Part shown: positions 40,254 through 49,504 of the stretch, in pieces
Layout: the number at the start of each line of letters is the position of its first letter
Position numbering within the stretch: position 1 is the first letter of the stretch
DNA from: JABFSS01 sp964449445
GTDB taxonomy: Bacteria; Patescibacteriota; Gracilibacteria; Peribacterales; Peribacteraceae
DNA length: 64,000 nucleotides
Assembly: GCA_964449445.1 (NCBI GenBank)
Contig: CAYUZT010000003.1
Location: 123,009 to 187,008, forward strand
Direction: 5' to 3'
The notes under the pieces: generated by a model
What the model was told of the DNA's origin: nothing
The model's input: the letters and a program-made list of their open reading frames with translations, nothing else
Database searches by the model: none
Made by a program: the position numbers and the translations under genes

Positions 40254-40607
40254 TCATTTCCTCACAACTGCAACAACGGGGTCATGCTGCGTGTACTTGA
40301 GTTTCGCCGCCGGGACCATCGCGGCGATCACGGGATCCTGCTGGAGGTGCTCAAGCGCCTGGGCCTCCGCTTTCTGCATGTTCAACACTTCCTGCTGGAG
40401 GAGGAGAATAGATCGCTGATTTTCCAGTTTGCGGAGGTTATATCCCTTGGTGGCGTTCGCGTTCTCATGAAAGAGAATGAGCAGCGCGAGCCCCAGAATA
40501 AGCGTCCCAATGCACACCATGAGCAATGCCGTACTCTGCGAAACAAGCCGCCCCAGGGAGGCGCGGCGCGGCATATCGGATGATGAGAAGAACGGGAGCG
40601 TGAACAT
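40254..40607 (-). CDS. FtsL-like cell-division protein
   Basis: The 117-aa protein has a short cytoplasmic part, one transmembrane helix (about residues 28-46), then a coiled coil (NLRKLENQRSILLLQQEVLNMQKAEAQALEHL) and a short tail. This topology, directly downstream of rsmH (18 nt), is that of FtsL in the division/cell-wall cluster. Sequence similarity in FtsL is always weak, so the call rests on topology and context. Confidence 0.7.
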   Translation of the reverse strand: MFTLPFFSSSDMPRRASLGRLVSQSTALLMVCIGTLILGLALLILFHENANATKGYNLRKLENQRSILLLQQEVLNMQKAEAQALEHLQQDPVIAAMVPAAKLKYTQHDPVVAVVRK

Positions 40608-40625
40608 GAGGACGGGGACGAATGC

Positions 40626-41540
40626 TCAGATGTTGAGTATGGCACGAAATCTCGCGCTTCGCGAGCGGGGATTGCGCCTAATTTCTTCTGGAGAGGGCTT
40701 CTTGGCCTTTGGCGTCAGCAGTTTCCAGGGGGCGCTGACGGCAATTTGCCCTGTCCGTGGATCGAGTTCCGGGGTTGTCAGGGAACGGAACGTTTGCTTT
40801 ACCAGACGGTCTTCCAGGGAATGATAACTGATGATTCCGACGCGTCCGCCGTGTGTAAGGACGTCAGGGAGAATGCTGAGGAGCGATTTGAGCGCACCCA
40901 GCTCATCGTTCACGACAATGCGCAGCGCCTGGAAGATTTGTGGCAGAACATGCGGGGCGCGGTAGCGGAAGACGGCCTCGACACACTCAACCACATCGTC
41001 GGTTTTCCACTCCGACAGGGAACGTGACGCAGAGTGGAAGTGGCGACGGAGTTCCTGCGCGAGAATCCTGCTGCGCGGAATCTCGGCGAATTCCTTCAGG
41101 ACCTCCGCGATCCGATCTTCCGACGAAGAGAGCAGGAACTCAGCCGCGGTCTGTCCGGAACTCCGGTCGTAGCGCAGGTCGAGCGGCGCGGAAGCACGGA
41201 ACGAAAATCCCCTCTCTGGATCATCCAGGTGCGGCGAGCTGAGGCCGAGATCGGCGAAGAGAATGTTCACCTGCATCGGTAGCAGTGTATGAAGGTCACC
41301 GAAGTTCATTCGGTGAAGGGTCACACGTTCTCCGTATGGAGCAAGTCGCTTCCGTGCTGCCTCCAGATTGATCTCGTCGGCATCCAGGCCGATCAGCTGA
41401 CCATCGGGATTCACCGCAGCAAGGAACGCCGCTGCATGACCACCCAGACCCAGCGTTGCATCGAGGACACTCTCACCGGGTGTTGGGACGAGGGTCTGAA
41501 GGACGTCGGTTTCAAGGACCGGAACATGTCTGTCTTGCAT
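40626..41540 (-). CDS. rsmH: 16S rRNA (cytosine-1402-N4)-methyltransferase RsmH
   Basis: The 304-aa SAM-dependent methylase has HVPVLETDVLQTL, LDATLGLGGHAAAFL, IGLDADEINLEAA, LFADLGLSSPHLDDPERGFSF and IISYHSLEDRLVKQTF. Length is normal. The ATG at 41540 is preferred to the TTG two codons earlier. mraZ, often upstream, is absent. Confidence 0.96.
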   Translation of the reverse strand: MQDRHVPVLETDVLQTLVPTPGESVLDATLGLGGHAAAFLAAVNPDGQLIGLDADEINLEAARKRLAPYGERVTLHRMNFGDLHTLLPMQVNILFADLGLSSPHLDDPERGFSFRASAPLDLRYDRSSGQTAAEFLLSSSEDRIAEVLKEFAEIPRSRILAQELRRHFHSASRSLSEWKTDDVVECVEAVFRYRAPHVLPQIFQALRIVVNDELGALKSLLSILPDVLTHGGRVGIISYHSLEDRLVKQTFRSLTTPELDPRTGQIAVSAPWKLLTPKAKKPSPEEIRRNPRSRSARFRAILNI

Positions 41541-41727
41541 TCGCAAATTTTACGCACGGACAGCGAAACGGCAACGGTTTTGCCTTGCTGATTCATGAGG
41601 ATGTTTCTTGTATACAAAAAATATTCAATGTGCCATTTTCTATTGACACCAAAATGGTGATTTGAACCTTATTTAAGCCATTTTATGGCATATTGCTTTC
41701 TTAAAAATATCTATTATTATATACATC
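41541..41727. promoter_or_regulatory. AT-rich divergent intergenic region
   Basis: There is no gene here. It is much richer in A/T than the surroundings. TTGACA lies at 41643-41648, CCATTTT/AAAATGG and GCCATTTTATGGC form inverted repeats, and TATTAT/TATATA occurs just before the TTG at 41728. It probably holds promoters for rsmH and the L,D-transpeptidase gene. Confidence 0.4.
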
Positions 41728-42318
41728 TTGCTCAAAAATTCCTGGATCATTTTCGGCCTTCTCGCGGGGCTCATTTGGCTCCCCGCAGGAGTGGATGCAG
41801 AGAACCTCGCTCCGGTCGCATGGGAACCCGAACCCGGCGATGCGTTCGTCGTCGATGTGCCTGCGAACATGGGGTATCTGGTGCACCGAAACGGGCAGTC
41901 ATTCTCCTTTCCTGTCGCAACTGGCAAGAAGGCATACGTACGCTACATCGGGAGGGGTTACCGCGCGGAGACGCCGATCCGCTCCTGGACAGCAGAGCAG
42001 AAGCAGGTGAAGGGTGACCGCCGGACCTTCGGCGTCAGCGGACGGTTCATCCGGCTCTTCCGCGGCGGTGAAAATTCCCCGTACGGGATTCATGCGTACT
42101 ACAAAGAAAAGGATTGGCTGGAGGCCAAGGAACGCTACTTCTCCATGGGATGCATCATCGTGACGGAAACGATGATGGATATCATCGAGAAGACGTACGA
42201 TCTCAGTAAGAACTCCCTTGCGGTCATCACTACGGACAACCTTGAAGTGACTCTCCAGAAAATTACTCACAACATAGCAGTTCAGAATGAGGAAAACGCG
42301 TTGGCAGTCGTTCCCTGA
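41728..42318 (+). CDS. L,D-transpeptidase (YkuD-like) exported protein
   Basis: The 196-aa protein has an N-terminal hydrophobic signal (WIIFGLLAGLIWLPAGVDA). PYGIHAYYKEKDW and YFSMGCIIVTE match the YkuD His and S-x-GC catalytic boxes, with the active Cys in SMGCI. Such enzymes make 3-3 cross-links in peptidoglycan or attach proteins to it. The only start keeping the signal peptide is TTG at 41728, about 7 nt after a TATTAT box. Confidence 0.78.
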   Translation: MLKNSWIIFGLLAGLIWLPAGVDAENLAPVAWEPEPGDAFVVDVPANMGYLVHRNGQSFSFPVATGKKAYVRYIGRGYRAETPIRSWTAEQKQVKGDRRTFGVSGRFIRLFRGGENSPYGIHAYYKEKDWLEAKERYFSMGCIIVTETMMDIIEKTYDLSKNSLAVITTDNLEVTLQKITHNIAVQNEENALAVVP

Positions 42319-42341
42319 TCCTCGTATACTGCGTTCACCGC

Positions 42342-43194
<853 letters not shown>

Positions 43195-43239
43195 ACGGAG
43201 AGCATGACACAATCGCAAACTGCCTGCCAGAAAATGCTC

Positions 43240-44103
43240 TCAACGCTCCACATCACCAACGTCGTCTTCCGCAGTATTTCTGCCGTCATCGTCGTTTTTC
43301 TCCCTATTTTCCTTCCGTAATTTTTGCATTTCCCGCAATTTCTTCCGCAGACTCTTGGCAGTCTCTTCGGGCGCATTATCCATCATAATTGCGGCAGATG
43401 GAACTGCGACTTCCACAGCCGCATCGGCGGAAATACTGAGTGCAGCGCTGCCGGTGACAGGCATCTGCTTTGCGTTCATCAGGCGAGCGTCGGCCGTACC
43501 TTCCTGCTTCTGCTGGAGCTTTTGTTCCTGGCGATTGTGCTTCTTGAGCGTGCGTTCGTACCGGTCTTCATACTTCTCCAGACGCGTGAGAATACGATCC
43601 GCCTGCTCCTGCCGCTTCTCATCAAATGTCAGGACCTTCGCGTTCTCAATCGCTTCTTTATGCGTCTTGGCAAAATCCTGATCAAGAGATGCTGCCGTCT
43701 TCGCTGTGAGTTCGCCCTTCGCCTCCAGCGTCTCTGCTTCCGCAAGACGCGCATCGAGGTGATCCATCTCCACGTCCGCTTTCGATGCCGTGTCCCATTG
43801 CACCGTCGATCGCACCTGTTCGCGGATCCTCTTGAGCGGATACAGGTAATCGCCCGGCATCGCCTGTCCGGCGAACGTCATTCCCGCACCGGTGAAAACC
43901 AGCACCAGGACGGTGGCGGCCGCGGGCGTCCAGCTGAAAAAGAGAGTGCTCAGAGTTCGCCAGAGAAAGCTCCCACTGTACGACGACATCGGCGCGATCA
44001 TCTGCCGGCGCTTCAGGAGATCGCGGTAGGCCTGCTCTTTTTCGGTCACGGAGAGGCGGTGCCGTGCAGCGGGGCCGAAGAAGTGGTCGAGATCATGATT
44101 CAT
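43240..44103 (-). CDS. DUF5667 membrane protein, probable anti-sigma factor
   Basis: The 287-aa protein has a cytoplasmic N-terminal region (about 1-65), one transmembrane helix (about 68-92, TPAAATVLVLVFTGAGMTFA), then AMPGDYLYPLKRIREQVRS, the DUF5667 signature. A long charged coiled-coil exterior part follows, ending in an acidic/basic tail. Its position directly after an ECF sigma gene suggests it holds that sigma factor at the membrane. No zinc-binding anti-sigma motif is obvious. Confidence 0.78.
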   Translation of the reverse strand: MNHDLDHFFGPAARHRLSVTEKEQAYRDLLKRRQMIAPMSSYSGSFLWRTLSTLFFSWTPAAATVLVLVFTGAGMTFAGQAMPGDYLYPLKRIREQVRSTVQWDTASKADVEMDHLDARLAEAETLEAKGELTAKTAASLDQDFAKTHKEAIENAKVLTFDEKRQEQADRILTRLEKYEDRYERTLKKHNRQEQKLQQKQEGTADARLMNAKQMPVTGSAALSISADAAVEVAVPSAAIMMDNAPEETAKSLRKKLREMQKLRKENREKNDDDGRNTAEDDVGDVER

Positions 44104-44155
44104 GGAGACAAAGAGGAGACGGGGGGAAGGAAGAACTGTTACACAGATAGGAAGG

Positions 44156-44644
44156 TTACAGGAGCGCACGCAATTCCTTGATCGCCCGGTGCAAACGGAC
44201 GGAAACGGTATTGGGCGACTCCCCGAGGACTTCCGCCATGTCGGAGGGAGTCAGACCGTCGATGTACCGCATGACGATCAGCTCCCTGTCCGTGGCAGAA
44301 AGACGATGGAGCTTTTCGAGGATATCGCGGAACTGAATGCGGTCCTGCATCTGCTCGGTTTTGTCCTCGCCCGGATCCCACCCCGCTTCCTGCAGTTGAT
44401 CCAGCGACATCTCCTTTTTGCGACGGACATCATCGATGATCAGATTGTTAGCAATGCGATAGAGGAAGGCGCGCATGTTGAGAACGTCGGTTCCCTTTTC
44501 GAGCTCCACCCACAGACGGAGGAACGCCTCCTGCATCAGTTCCCTCCCCCGCTCGCGGTTGAGGAGCCGAAACGCGCAATGGCGGAAAATCGCATCGGCA
44601 AAGTCGGTATACGCCTTGTCGAAAATATCAGAGCTCGAAGACAT
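44156..44644 (-). CDS. ECF-type RNA polymerase sigma factor
   Basis: The 162-aa protein has region 2 (LMQEAFLRLWVEL, MRAFLYRIANNLIIDDVRRKK) and region 4 (LSATDRELIVMRYIDGLTPSDMAEVLGESPNTVSVRLHRAIKELR) and lacks region 3, as ECF sigmas do. It would respond to a surface signal relayed by the DUF5667 protein 52 nt downstream. Its target promoters are unknown. Confidence 0.93.
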   Translation of the reverse strand: MSSSSDIFDKAYTDFADAIFRHCAFRLLNRERGRELMQEAFLRLWVELEKGTDVLNMRAFLYRIANNLIIDDVRRKKEMSLDQLQEAGWDPGEDKTEQMQDRIQFRDILEKLHRLSATDRELIVMRYIDGLTPSDMAEVLGESPNTVSVRLHRAIKELRALL

Positions 44645-44656
44645 GCCGGGGAATGG

Positions 44657-44662
44657 TACAGT
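44657..44662 (+). promoter_or_regulatory. -10 box of the ROK kinase gene
   Basis: TACAGT, 6 nt before the ATG at 44669. Confidence 0.5.
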
Positions 44663-44668
44663 ATCCCT

Positions 44669-45541
44669 ATGTCTTCAACCGTCATCGGCTTCGATCTGGG
44701 GGGGACGAAGAGCGCCGTTGCGCTGTATGACGCTGAAACGTGGAAGGAGCTGGGCCACGAGAAGCTGCCCACACAGGCGCAGCGTGGACTACCGGCAGTG
44801 ATGGAGGAAGCCGTCACGATGATGGAGAAGTTCCGCCGTCCGGATACAGTCGCGGTCGGGCTCGGCATGCCCGGGCTCATCCGGATGCGGGATGGGAGCG
44901 TCGAGAAGACACCCAACATTCCTAAAGGGGAGAATTTTCCCGCGAAGGCTTTTTTGGAGCAGTACCTGAAGCTTCCCGTTGCAGTGGATAACGATGCGCG
45001 CTGCTTCGCCCTCGCGGAAGCTCGTCTGGGCGCGGGCAAGGGGCATAGCGTTGTCATCGGCATCACGATGGGAACGGGCGTGGGCGGTGGCATTGTGATC
45101 GATGGAAATCTGGTGCACGGGTCGCACGGGTTTGCAGGGGAAATCGGCCACATGCTCCTGCAGCCGGCAAATCCGCCGTTCAAGACCTCTGACATCCGCG
45201 GCGACATTGAACAGTTCCTCTCGGGAACCGCGATGGGAAAGCGGTGCGAGGCGGCAAAGCGTCCGGAAGAGTACCTGGAAGGCGAGGTCTGCAGCTTCCT
45301 GCGGCCGGAGGTCTTCCGCGAAGTCGCCTGGATGGTCGCAAGCCTCACATCACTGCTCGATCCCTCGATCATCGTCTTCGGCGGCAGTACCGGCAGGGCA
45401 TTGAAACCCCATCTGAAGAAGATCGGCGATGAACTCACGCAGTGGATGCTGCCGGGAATCCCCTCTCCTCTCCTCGCGATTGCGCAGCGCGACGATGCAG
45501 GAACGCTGGGTGCGGCGCTCCTCACACAATCACTCTCGTGA
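44669..45541 (+). CDS. ROK family sugar kinase (glucokinase-like)
   Basis: The 290-aa protein has the ATP motif IGFDLGGTKSAVALYD, VAVDNDARCFALAEARLGAG, GITMGTGVGGGIVIDG and GFAGEIGHM. The usual ROK zinc site (CxCGxxGCxE) after ExGHM is missing; LLQPANPPFKTSDIRGDIEQFLSG takes its place. Glucose or another hexose is a likely substrate. The start is set by TACAGT 6 nt upstream. The gene diverges from the sigma gene, and its 3' end overlaps the M23 gene by 20 nt. Confidence 0.9.
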   Translation: MSSTVIGFDLGGTKSAVALYDAETWKELGHEKLPTQAQRGLPAVMEEAVTMMEKFRRPDTVAVGLGMPGLIRMRDGSVEKTPNIPKGENFPAKAFLEQYLKLPVAVDNDARCFALAEARLGAGKGHSVVIGITMGTGVGGGIVIDGNLVHGSHGFAGEIGHMLLQPANPPFKTSDIRGDIEQFLSGTAMGKRCEAAKRPEEYLEGEVCSFLRPEVFREVAWMVASLTSLLDPSIIVFGGSTGRALKPHLKKIGDELTQWMLPGIPSPLLAIAQRDDAGTLGAALLTQSLS

Positions 45542-46055
45542 TGTACTGATTGCTCGGGAACGTCATACTCAAATACTCCAGTGCGGTATCGGCGTACTCC
45601 GCGTCGCTATGAAGCGACTGCTCCTGCCACAGGCGCGTGCATTCAGAAACATCCATTGCACCCTGGTACCCGTTATCCGCATTCTGGACCTGACCGTTTT
45701 TGAGGAGCTTGAAGGTCCAGTGGAGATGCGGCCCGGAGGAATTGCCGGTCTTCCCCGAGAGACCGATGGGATCCCCCTGTGCAATCGTCTGACCGCTGCT
45801 TACTCTGACCTGTGAGAGATGCGCAAGCAGACTCCTGCGCTTGCCGTCATCGATCGTCACGCTGAGCCCGTACCCTGCCGTTCCCTCGTCCTTCACCGTG
45901 ATCGTCCCATCGTGCGGAGCGTAGACGACGGTTCCTTCTGGCACCCCGAAGTCGATCCCGTTATGACCCGCCATCCCGAATGCTGCATAGTCGGCAGGGT
46001 TCTGGCCGAAGGCTTGAGTGATGAGCGGTGTGCCTGGGAGGGGTGAGAAAATCAT
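45522..46055 (-). CDS. M23 family metallopeptidase
   Basis: The 177-aa LytM-type peptidase has the zinc motif GHNGIDFGVPEGT (His and Asp) and GPHLHWTF. Such enzymes cut peptidoglycan cross-links. No signal peptide is present from this start, and TAGGCT lies exactly 6 nt upstream, so the start looks right. Export by a non-classical route or a cytoplasmic role remains open. Confidence 0.9.
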   Translation of the reverse strand: MIFSPLPGTPLITQAFGQNPADYAAFGMAGHNGIDFGVPEGTVVYAPHDGTITVKDEGTAGYGLSVTIDDGKRRSLLAHLSQVRVSSGQTIAQGDPIGLSGKTGNSSGPHLHWTFKLLKNGQVQNADNGYQGAMDVSECTRLWQEQSLHSDAEYADTALEYLSMTFPSNQYITRVIV

Positions 46056-46061
46056 GCCTTA

Positions 46062-46067
46062 AGCCTA
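46062..46067 (-). promoter_or_regulatory. -10 box of the M23 gene
   Basis: TAGGCT on the minus strand, 6 nt before the ATG at 46055. Confidence 0.4.
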
Positions 46068-46090
46068 GCTATTGCTGGCCTCAAGGATTA

Positions 46091-46119
46091 TTGTGAAAAA
46101 CGATAAAATGAGCTATAAT
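46091..46119 (+). promoter_or_regulatory. Promoter of the Cys-rich protein gene
   Basis: TTGTGA (46091-46096), a 17-nt spacer and TATAAT (46114-46119). Its expected start site falls at or after the ATG at 46124, which argues for translation starting at 46145. Confidence 0.65.
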
Positions 46120-46144
46120 ATTTATGAACATTCCACATACACAC

Positions 46145-47110
46145 ATGATGAAATTCACCATACCAATCGCTGTCCTGAGCGTTGTGTTCGCCGTGGTTTT
46201 CAGTGTCACAAGCAACCCATCTCTCGCGCAGTTTGGAGGAGGAAACGCCGAGTGTGGCAATGGAGAATGTGAACGAGACTGGGGCGAGAACTTGAACACC
46301 TGTTTCGAGGACTGCTTCGAATGTGACGGAGATAATGTGTGCGAAGCATATCTAGCCGAGACGATTTATAACTGTCCGGAAGACTGTTCAAATGTCGCGT
46401 GTAACAACAATGGAATATGTGAAGGGTGGAATGGCGAGGCATATCCAGACTGTCCTGACTGCCCGCCACCGCCTCCCTTTCAAGGGTGCGACGATGATGG
46501 TTTTTGTGACTGGGACGCGGGCGAGAGCGTGGACAACTGCGAAAACGACTGCGGAAATCAGACGATATGCAATGAGGATGGAGTTTGCGACGGAAACGAA
46601 GACGAAAACTGCACTGACTGTCTCACAGAAGAAGAAGGGTGCGGCGATGGCTACTGTGCATTCGACGAAAATTTTGTGACATGCTTCGAGGACTGCGAAG
46701 GCACAAGCGTGTGCGGTGATGGCGACTGTGAAGCCTCCCATGAAGACGAAAACACATGCTTCGCGGATTGCGGTACGTACTGTGGTGACGGATGGTGCCA
46801 GCCAGGGGTGGAAGATGAGCAAACATGCGAGTCAGACTGCGCAGGCGGTGAACGCAGCAATAGACAAGGAGACGGAAACGGGGAAGATACGTTCAATCCC
46901 TGTGCTGCAGACGATGTGATCGACAACGATGTACCCGCGTTGGATCTGGAGAACGCAGGAAAAAACATTCTTGAGCCGGCCATGGATCCCCCCAAAGAAA
47001 ACGCCGTACCAGCACTTTCACTGAAGAGCGGACTACAGCCCTCACATCCGGCCGCTCCGCAAGGAGAGCGATCGATCATGTGCCGCCTCTTGCCGTGGTT
47101 GGGCTGCTGA
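46145..47110 (+). CDS. Secreted Cys-rich repeat protein
   Basis: The 321-aa product has a signal peptide (MMKFTIPIAVLSVVFAVVFS...LAQ), then about eight repeats of pattern C-G-(D/N)-G-x-C-(x)n-E-D/E-x-x-x-T-C-x-x-D-C (about residues 35-240), as in CGDGYCAFDENFVTCFEDC. The acidic residues within each disulfide-rich unit suggest metal binding or a rigid rod. A low-complexity tail ends in LPWLGC. The function is unknown; a surface or stalk protein is likely. An ATG at 46124 is possible but lies too close to the TATAAT box. Confidence 0.75.
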   Translation: MMKFTIPIAVLSVVFAVVFSVTSNPSLAQFGGGNAECGNGECERDWGENLNTCFEDCFECDGDNVCEAYLAETIYNCPEDCSNVACNNNGICEGWNGEAYPDCPDCPPPPPFQGCDDDGFCDWDAGESVDNCENDCGNQTICNEDGVCDGNEDENCTDCLTEEEGCGDGYCAFDENFVTCFEDCEGTSVCGDGDCEASHEDENTCFADCGTYCGDGWCQPGVEDEQTCESDCAGGERSNRQGDGNGEDTFNPCAADDVIDNDVPALDLENAGKNILEPAMDPPKENAVPALSLKSGLQPSHPAAPQGERSIMCRLLPWLGC

Positions 47111-47152
47111 ATTGTTCCCGTCTACTGGAAACCTCCGCTCATGCGCGGGTTT

Positions 47153-48574
47153 TTATTTGCTTGCCCACTCGGTATGAAAATTCCCGGACTTGTCCGTCCT
47201 CTGATACCCATGTGCACCAAAGAAGTCCCTCTGCGCCTGGATCAAATTCTGCGGAAGCTTCTCGCGACGCAGTGCATCATAGAACCAGAGGGATGCCGAC
47301 ATTGCGGGGAGAGGAATTCCCCGTGAGACGCCGGTGAGAATTGCCTGACGCCACTGCTGCTGACGGACGCCGCTCAGTCGCTCGGCGATTTCCTTCTTCG
47401 GCTTCGCGGAATTCTTGCCGTACGCGCGCTGGAGCTTTTCCAAAAAGCGCGACCGGATGATGCACCCGCCTCGCCAGATGCGGGCGATTTCTCCCAGGTC
47501 CAAGTTCCACTTCCTCTCGCTGCTCATCTTGGCCATCAATTCAAAGCCCTGCGCGTACGTGCATATGATGGAAAGCTCGAGCGCGGAGCGAACGGCCGTC
47601 GCACATTCTTTGGGAGACATCGCGGGGAGCTTGAGGAGCGCTTCCGGGAGTTCATGACGGAGACGCGCACGGCGTTCCATTTCGCCGGAGAGGATCCGCG
47701 CATCGACGGCGGCGTTGATGGTGGGTATGGCGATACCCAGATCCATCGCAGTCTGCGTCGTCCACTGGCCGGTCCCCTTTTGGCCCGCAGCATCGGCAAT
47801 GAGATCGATCAGATCTTTGCCGCTCTCCTTCTTTGCAAAAATCTTTGCGGTGATCTCGATCAGAAAAGACCCCAGATCCTCGCTCTTGCTCCAGTCCGTG
47901 AAGAGCTTCCCGAGATCGACATTCTTGAATTTTCCGATTGTCTTGAGTAGATCGTAACTCTCAGCAATCAGCTGCATGATGCCGTACTCAATGCCGTTAT
48001 GGACCATTTTGACGAAGTGCCCGGCTCCTCCGGGACCGATGTAGGTGACGCACTTGCCTTTCGTAGAACCTGTGGTGAGCGTAGTCGAACCATCACTGGC
48101 TGACATTTCCATGAGCAAAGGCATGAGCTTTTTGAGTGCGCCCTCGTCTCCTCCGGGCATCATGCTCGGACCGAGAAGAGCACCCTCCTCGCCACCACTC
48201 ACGCCCATACCGACGAAGTGGATCGCCATTTTTTTCAGCCGCGCCTCGCGCCGCTCCGTATCCCGGTAGTGGCTGTTTCCCGCATCAATGAGAATGTCGC
48301 CCTTGGAAAGCATTGGGAGAAGCTCTTCCATGACCGCATCGACCGCATCCCCTGCCTTCACCATCAACAAAATGGCGCGGGGAGAGGTCATTTGCGAAAC
48401 GAACTCCCGCAGACTCTCCGTCGCGACAAAATCGCCCTCAGCGGAGAAATGCTGCAGGAACTCATGCGTCTTTTCTGTTGTTCGATTGAACAACACAACG
48501 CTCGCTCCATTGCGCGCTGCATTGCGGGCGAGGTTGGCGCCCATCGTGCCGAGACCGATAACTCCTAGTTGCAT
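47153..48574 (-). CDS. gnd: 6-phosphogluconate dehydrogenase (decarboxylating)
   Basis: The 473-aa oxidative pentose-phosphate enzyme shows IGLGTMGANLARNAA (NADP site), LIDAGNSHYRDTERR, FVGMGVSGGEEGALLGPSMMPGG and GHFVKMVHNGIEYG with the catalytic Lys. Residues about 160-172 (DGSTTLTTGSTKG), between the first domain and CVTYIGPGGAGH, are longer than in relatives and are encoded by a copy of the repeat also seen at 48640-48668. TATACT lies 6 nt before the ATG. Confidence 0.96.
   Translation of the reverse strand: MQLGVIGLGTMGANLARNAARNGASVVLFNRTTEKTHEFLQHFSAEGDFVATESLREFVSQMTSPRAILLMVKAGDAVDAVMEELLPMLSKGDILIDAGNSHYRDTERREARLKKMAIHFVGMGVSGGEEGALLGPSMMPGGDEGALKKLMPLLMEMSASDGSTTLTTGSTKGKCVTYIGPGGAGHFVKMVHNGIEYGIMQLIAESYDLLKTIGKFKNVDLGKLFTDWSKSEDLGSFLIEITAKIFAKKESGKDLIDLIADAAGQKGTGQWTTQTAMDLGIAIPTINAAVDARILSGEMERRARLRHELPEALLKLPAMSPKECATAVRSALELSIICTYAQGFELMAKMSSERKWNLDLGEIARIWRGGCIIRSRFLEKLQRAYGKNSAKPKKEIAERLSGVRQQQWRQAILTGVSRGIPLPAMSASLWFYDALRREKLPQNLIQAQRDFFGAHGYQRTDKSGNFHTEWASK
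48068..48096. repeat. Dispersed repeat inside gnd
   Basis: The plus strand reads ACCTGTGGTGAGCGTAGTCG then AACCATCA. Its reverse complement matches 48644-48664 nearly base for base. It encodes the DGSTTLTTG insertion. Confidence 0.65.
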
Positions 48575-48580
48575 GATAGA

Positions 48581-48586
48581 AGTATA
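48581..48586 (-). promoter_or_regulatory. -10 box of gnd
   Basis: TATACT on the minus strand, 6 nt before the ATG at 48574. Confidence 0.55.
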
Positions 48587-48600
48587 GACGAGGCCCAGAC

Positions 48601-48674
48601 GTTGTCATCCCGAGCGGAGACGAGGGATCGACAACGCCGCTGTATGGTTCGACTCCGCTCACCATGACAGCGGC
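48601..48674. repeat. Composite dispersed repeat between tal and gnd
   Basis: TTGTCATCCCGAGCGGAGAC...GATCGACAA and GCCGCTGT...ACAGCGGC form two nested stem-loops. Parts recur inside gnd (48068) and the SLH gene (62183). Confidence 0.65.
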
Positions 48675-49315
48675 TACTTCTTCACCTTCTCCCAATCTTC
48701 CAAAAACTTCTCCAATCCGGAATCGGTGAGCGGGTGCTTTGCGAGTTTCACAAACACGTCGTACGGAATCGTGCAGATGTGTGCTCCAAGCCGCGCAGCG
48801 TCCACGATGTGCCGTGGATGCCGTGTGGACGCCACAAGGACCTCGCAATCGAAATCGTACTGACACCAGACTTCCATGATCTCGGCGATCAGCCCCATGC
48901 CGTCTTCCGCTGCATCATCGAGACGTCCGATGAACGGACTGATGATGTTCGCACCTGCCTTTGCAGCAAGGATCGCCTGCGAAACGGAGAACACGAGTGT
49001 GGTATTCGTCTTGATGCCTTTGGAACGGAAGTGTTTGAGCGCCTTGAGACCCTCCGTCGTCATCGGCACTTTCACAACAACATGCTTGTGCCAGCTTGCG
49101 TACTCCTCTCCCTGTTTGATCATGCCCTTGGCATCTGTTGCAGTGACTTGCGCACTGACGCACGGCACGTGCTTGCACATTTCGAGTACGGTCTTTTTGA
49201 AGTCTTTGCCCTCTTTAGCGACTAACGACGGATTCGTTGTAACGCCATCGAGCACTCCCCACTCGGCAATTTCTGCAACCTGCGAGACATTCGCTGTATC
49301 TAAAAATAATTTCAT
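48674..49315 (-). CDS. tal: Transaldolase (small TalC/MipB-type)
   Basis: The 213-aa TIM-barrel enzyme has MKLFLDTANVSQVAEI, VTTNPSLVAKEG, VVVKVPMTTEGLKAL with the Schiff-base Lys, TNTTLVFSVSQAILAAKAGA and SPFIGRLDDAAEDG. It belongs to the short transaldolase/fructose-6-phosphate aldolase subfamily. With gnd and tkt nearby, transaldolase activity in the pentose phosphate pathway is the best reading. Confidence 0.94.
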   Translation of the reverse strand: MKLFLDTANVSQVAEIAEWGVLDGVTTNPSLVAKEGKDFKKTVLEMCKHVPCVSAQVTATDAKGMIKQGEEYASWHKHVVVKVPMTTEGLKALKHFRSKGIKTNTTLVFSVSQAILAAKAGANIISPFIGRLDDAAEDGMGLIAEIMEVWCQYDFDCEVLVASTRHPRHIVDAARLGAHICTIPYDVFVKLAKHPLTDSGLEKFLEDWEKVKK

Positions 49316-49334
49316 ACAATAAATGGGGAAGGCA

Positions 49335-49382
49335 GCCTGCCCTGAGCGAACCCGAGCGGAGCGAGGGTGAGTCGAAGGGTGT
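49335..49382. repeat. Dispersed repeat upstream of tal
   Basis: GCCTGCCCTGAGCGAACCCG then AGCGGAGCGAGGGTGAGTCG and AAGGGTG. It belongs to the scattered short repeats with nested complementarity. Confidence 0.6.
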
Positions 49383-49504
49383 CTAAGAAGAGCTTCATAG
49401 TGAAGACATTCTCGTCCTTTGCGTGAAAAGACGCAAGGAAGGGGGGCTGACACTTTCATCTACTTCAAACGTCTATACTCTCACCTACCCCCCCCCCGAC
49501 TCTC

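Noticed and set aside
46124..46144. The ATG at 46124 as the start of the Cys-rich protein
   Set aside because: It lies 4 nt after a strong TATAAT box, so it would be at or upstream of the transcription start; the double Met at 46145/46148 gives a normal signal peptide.
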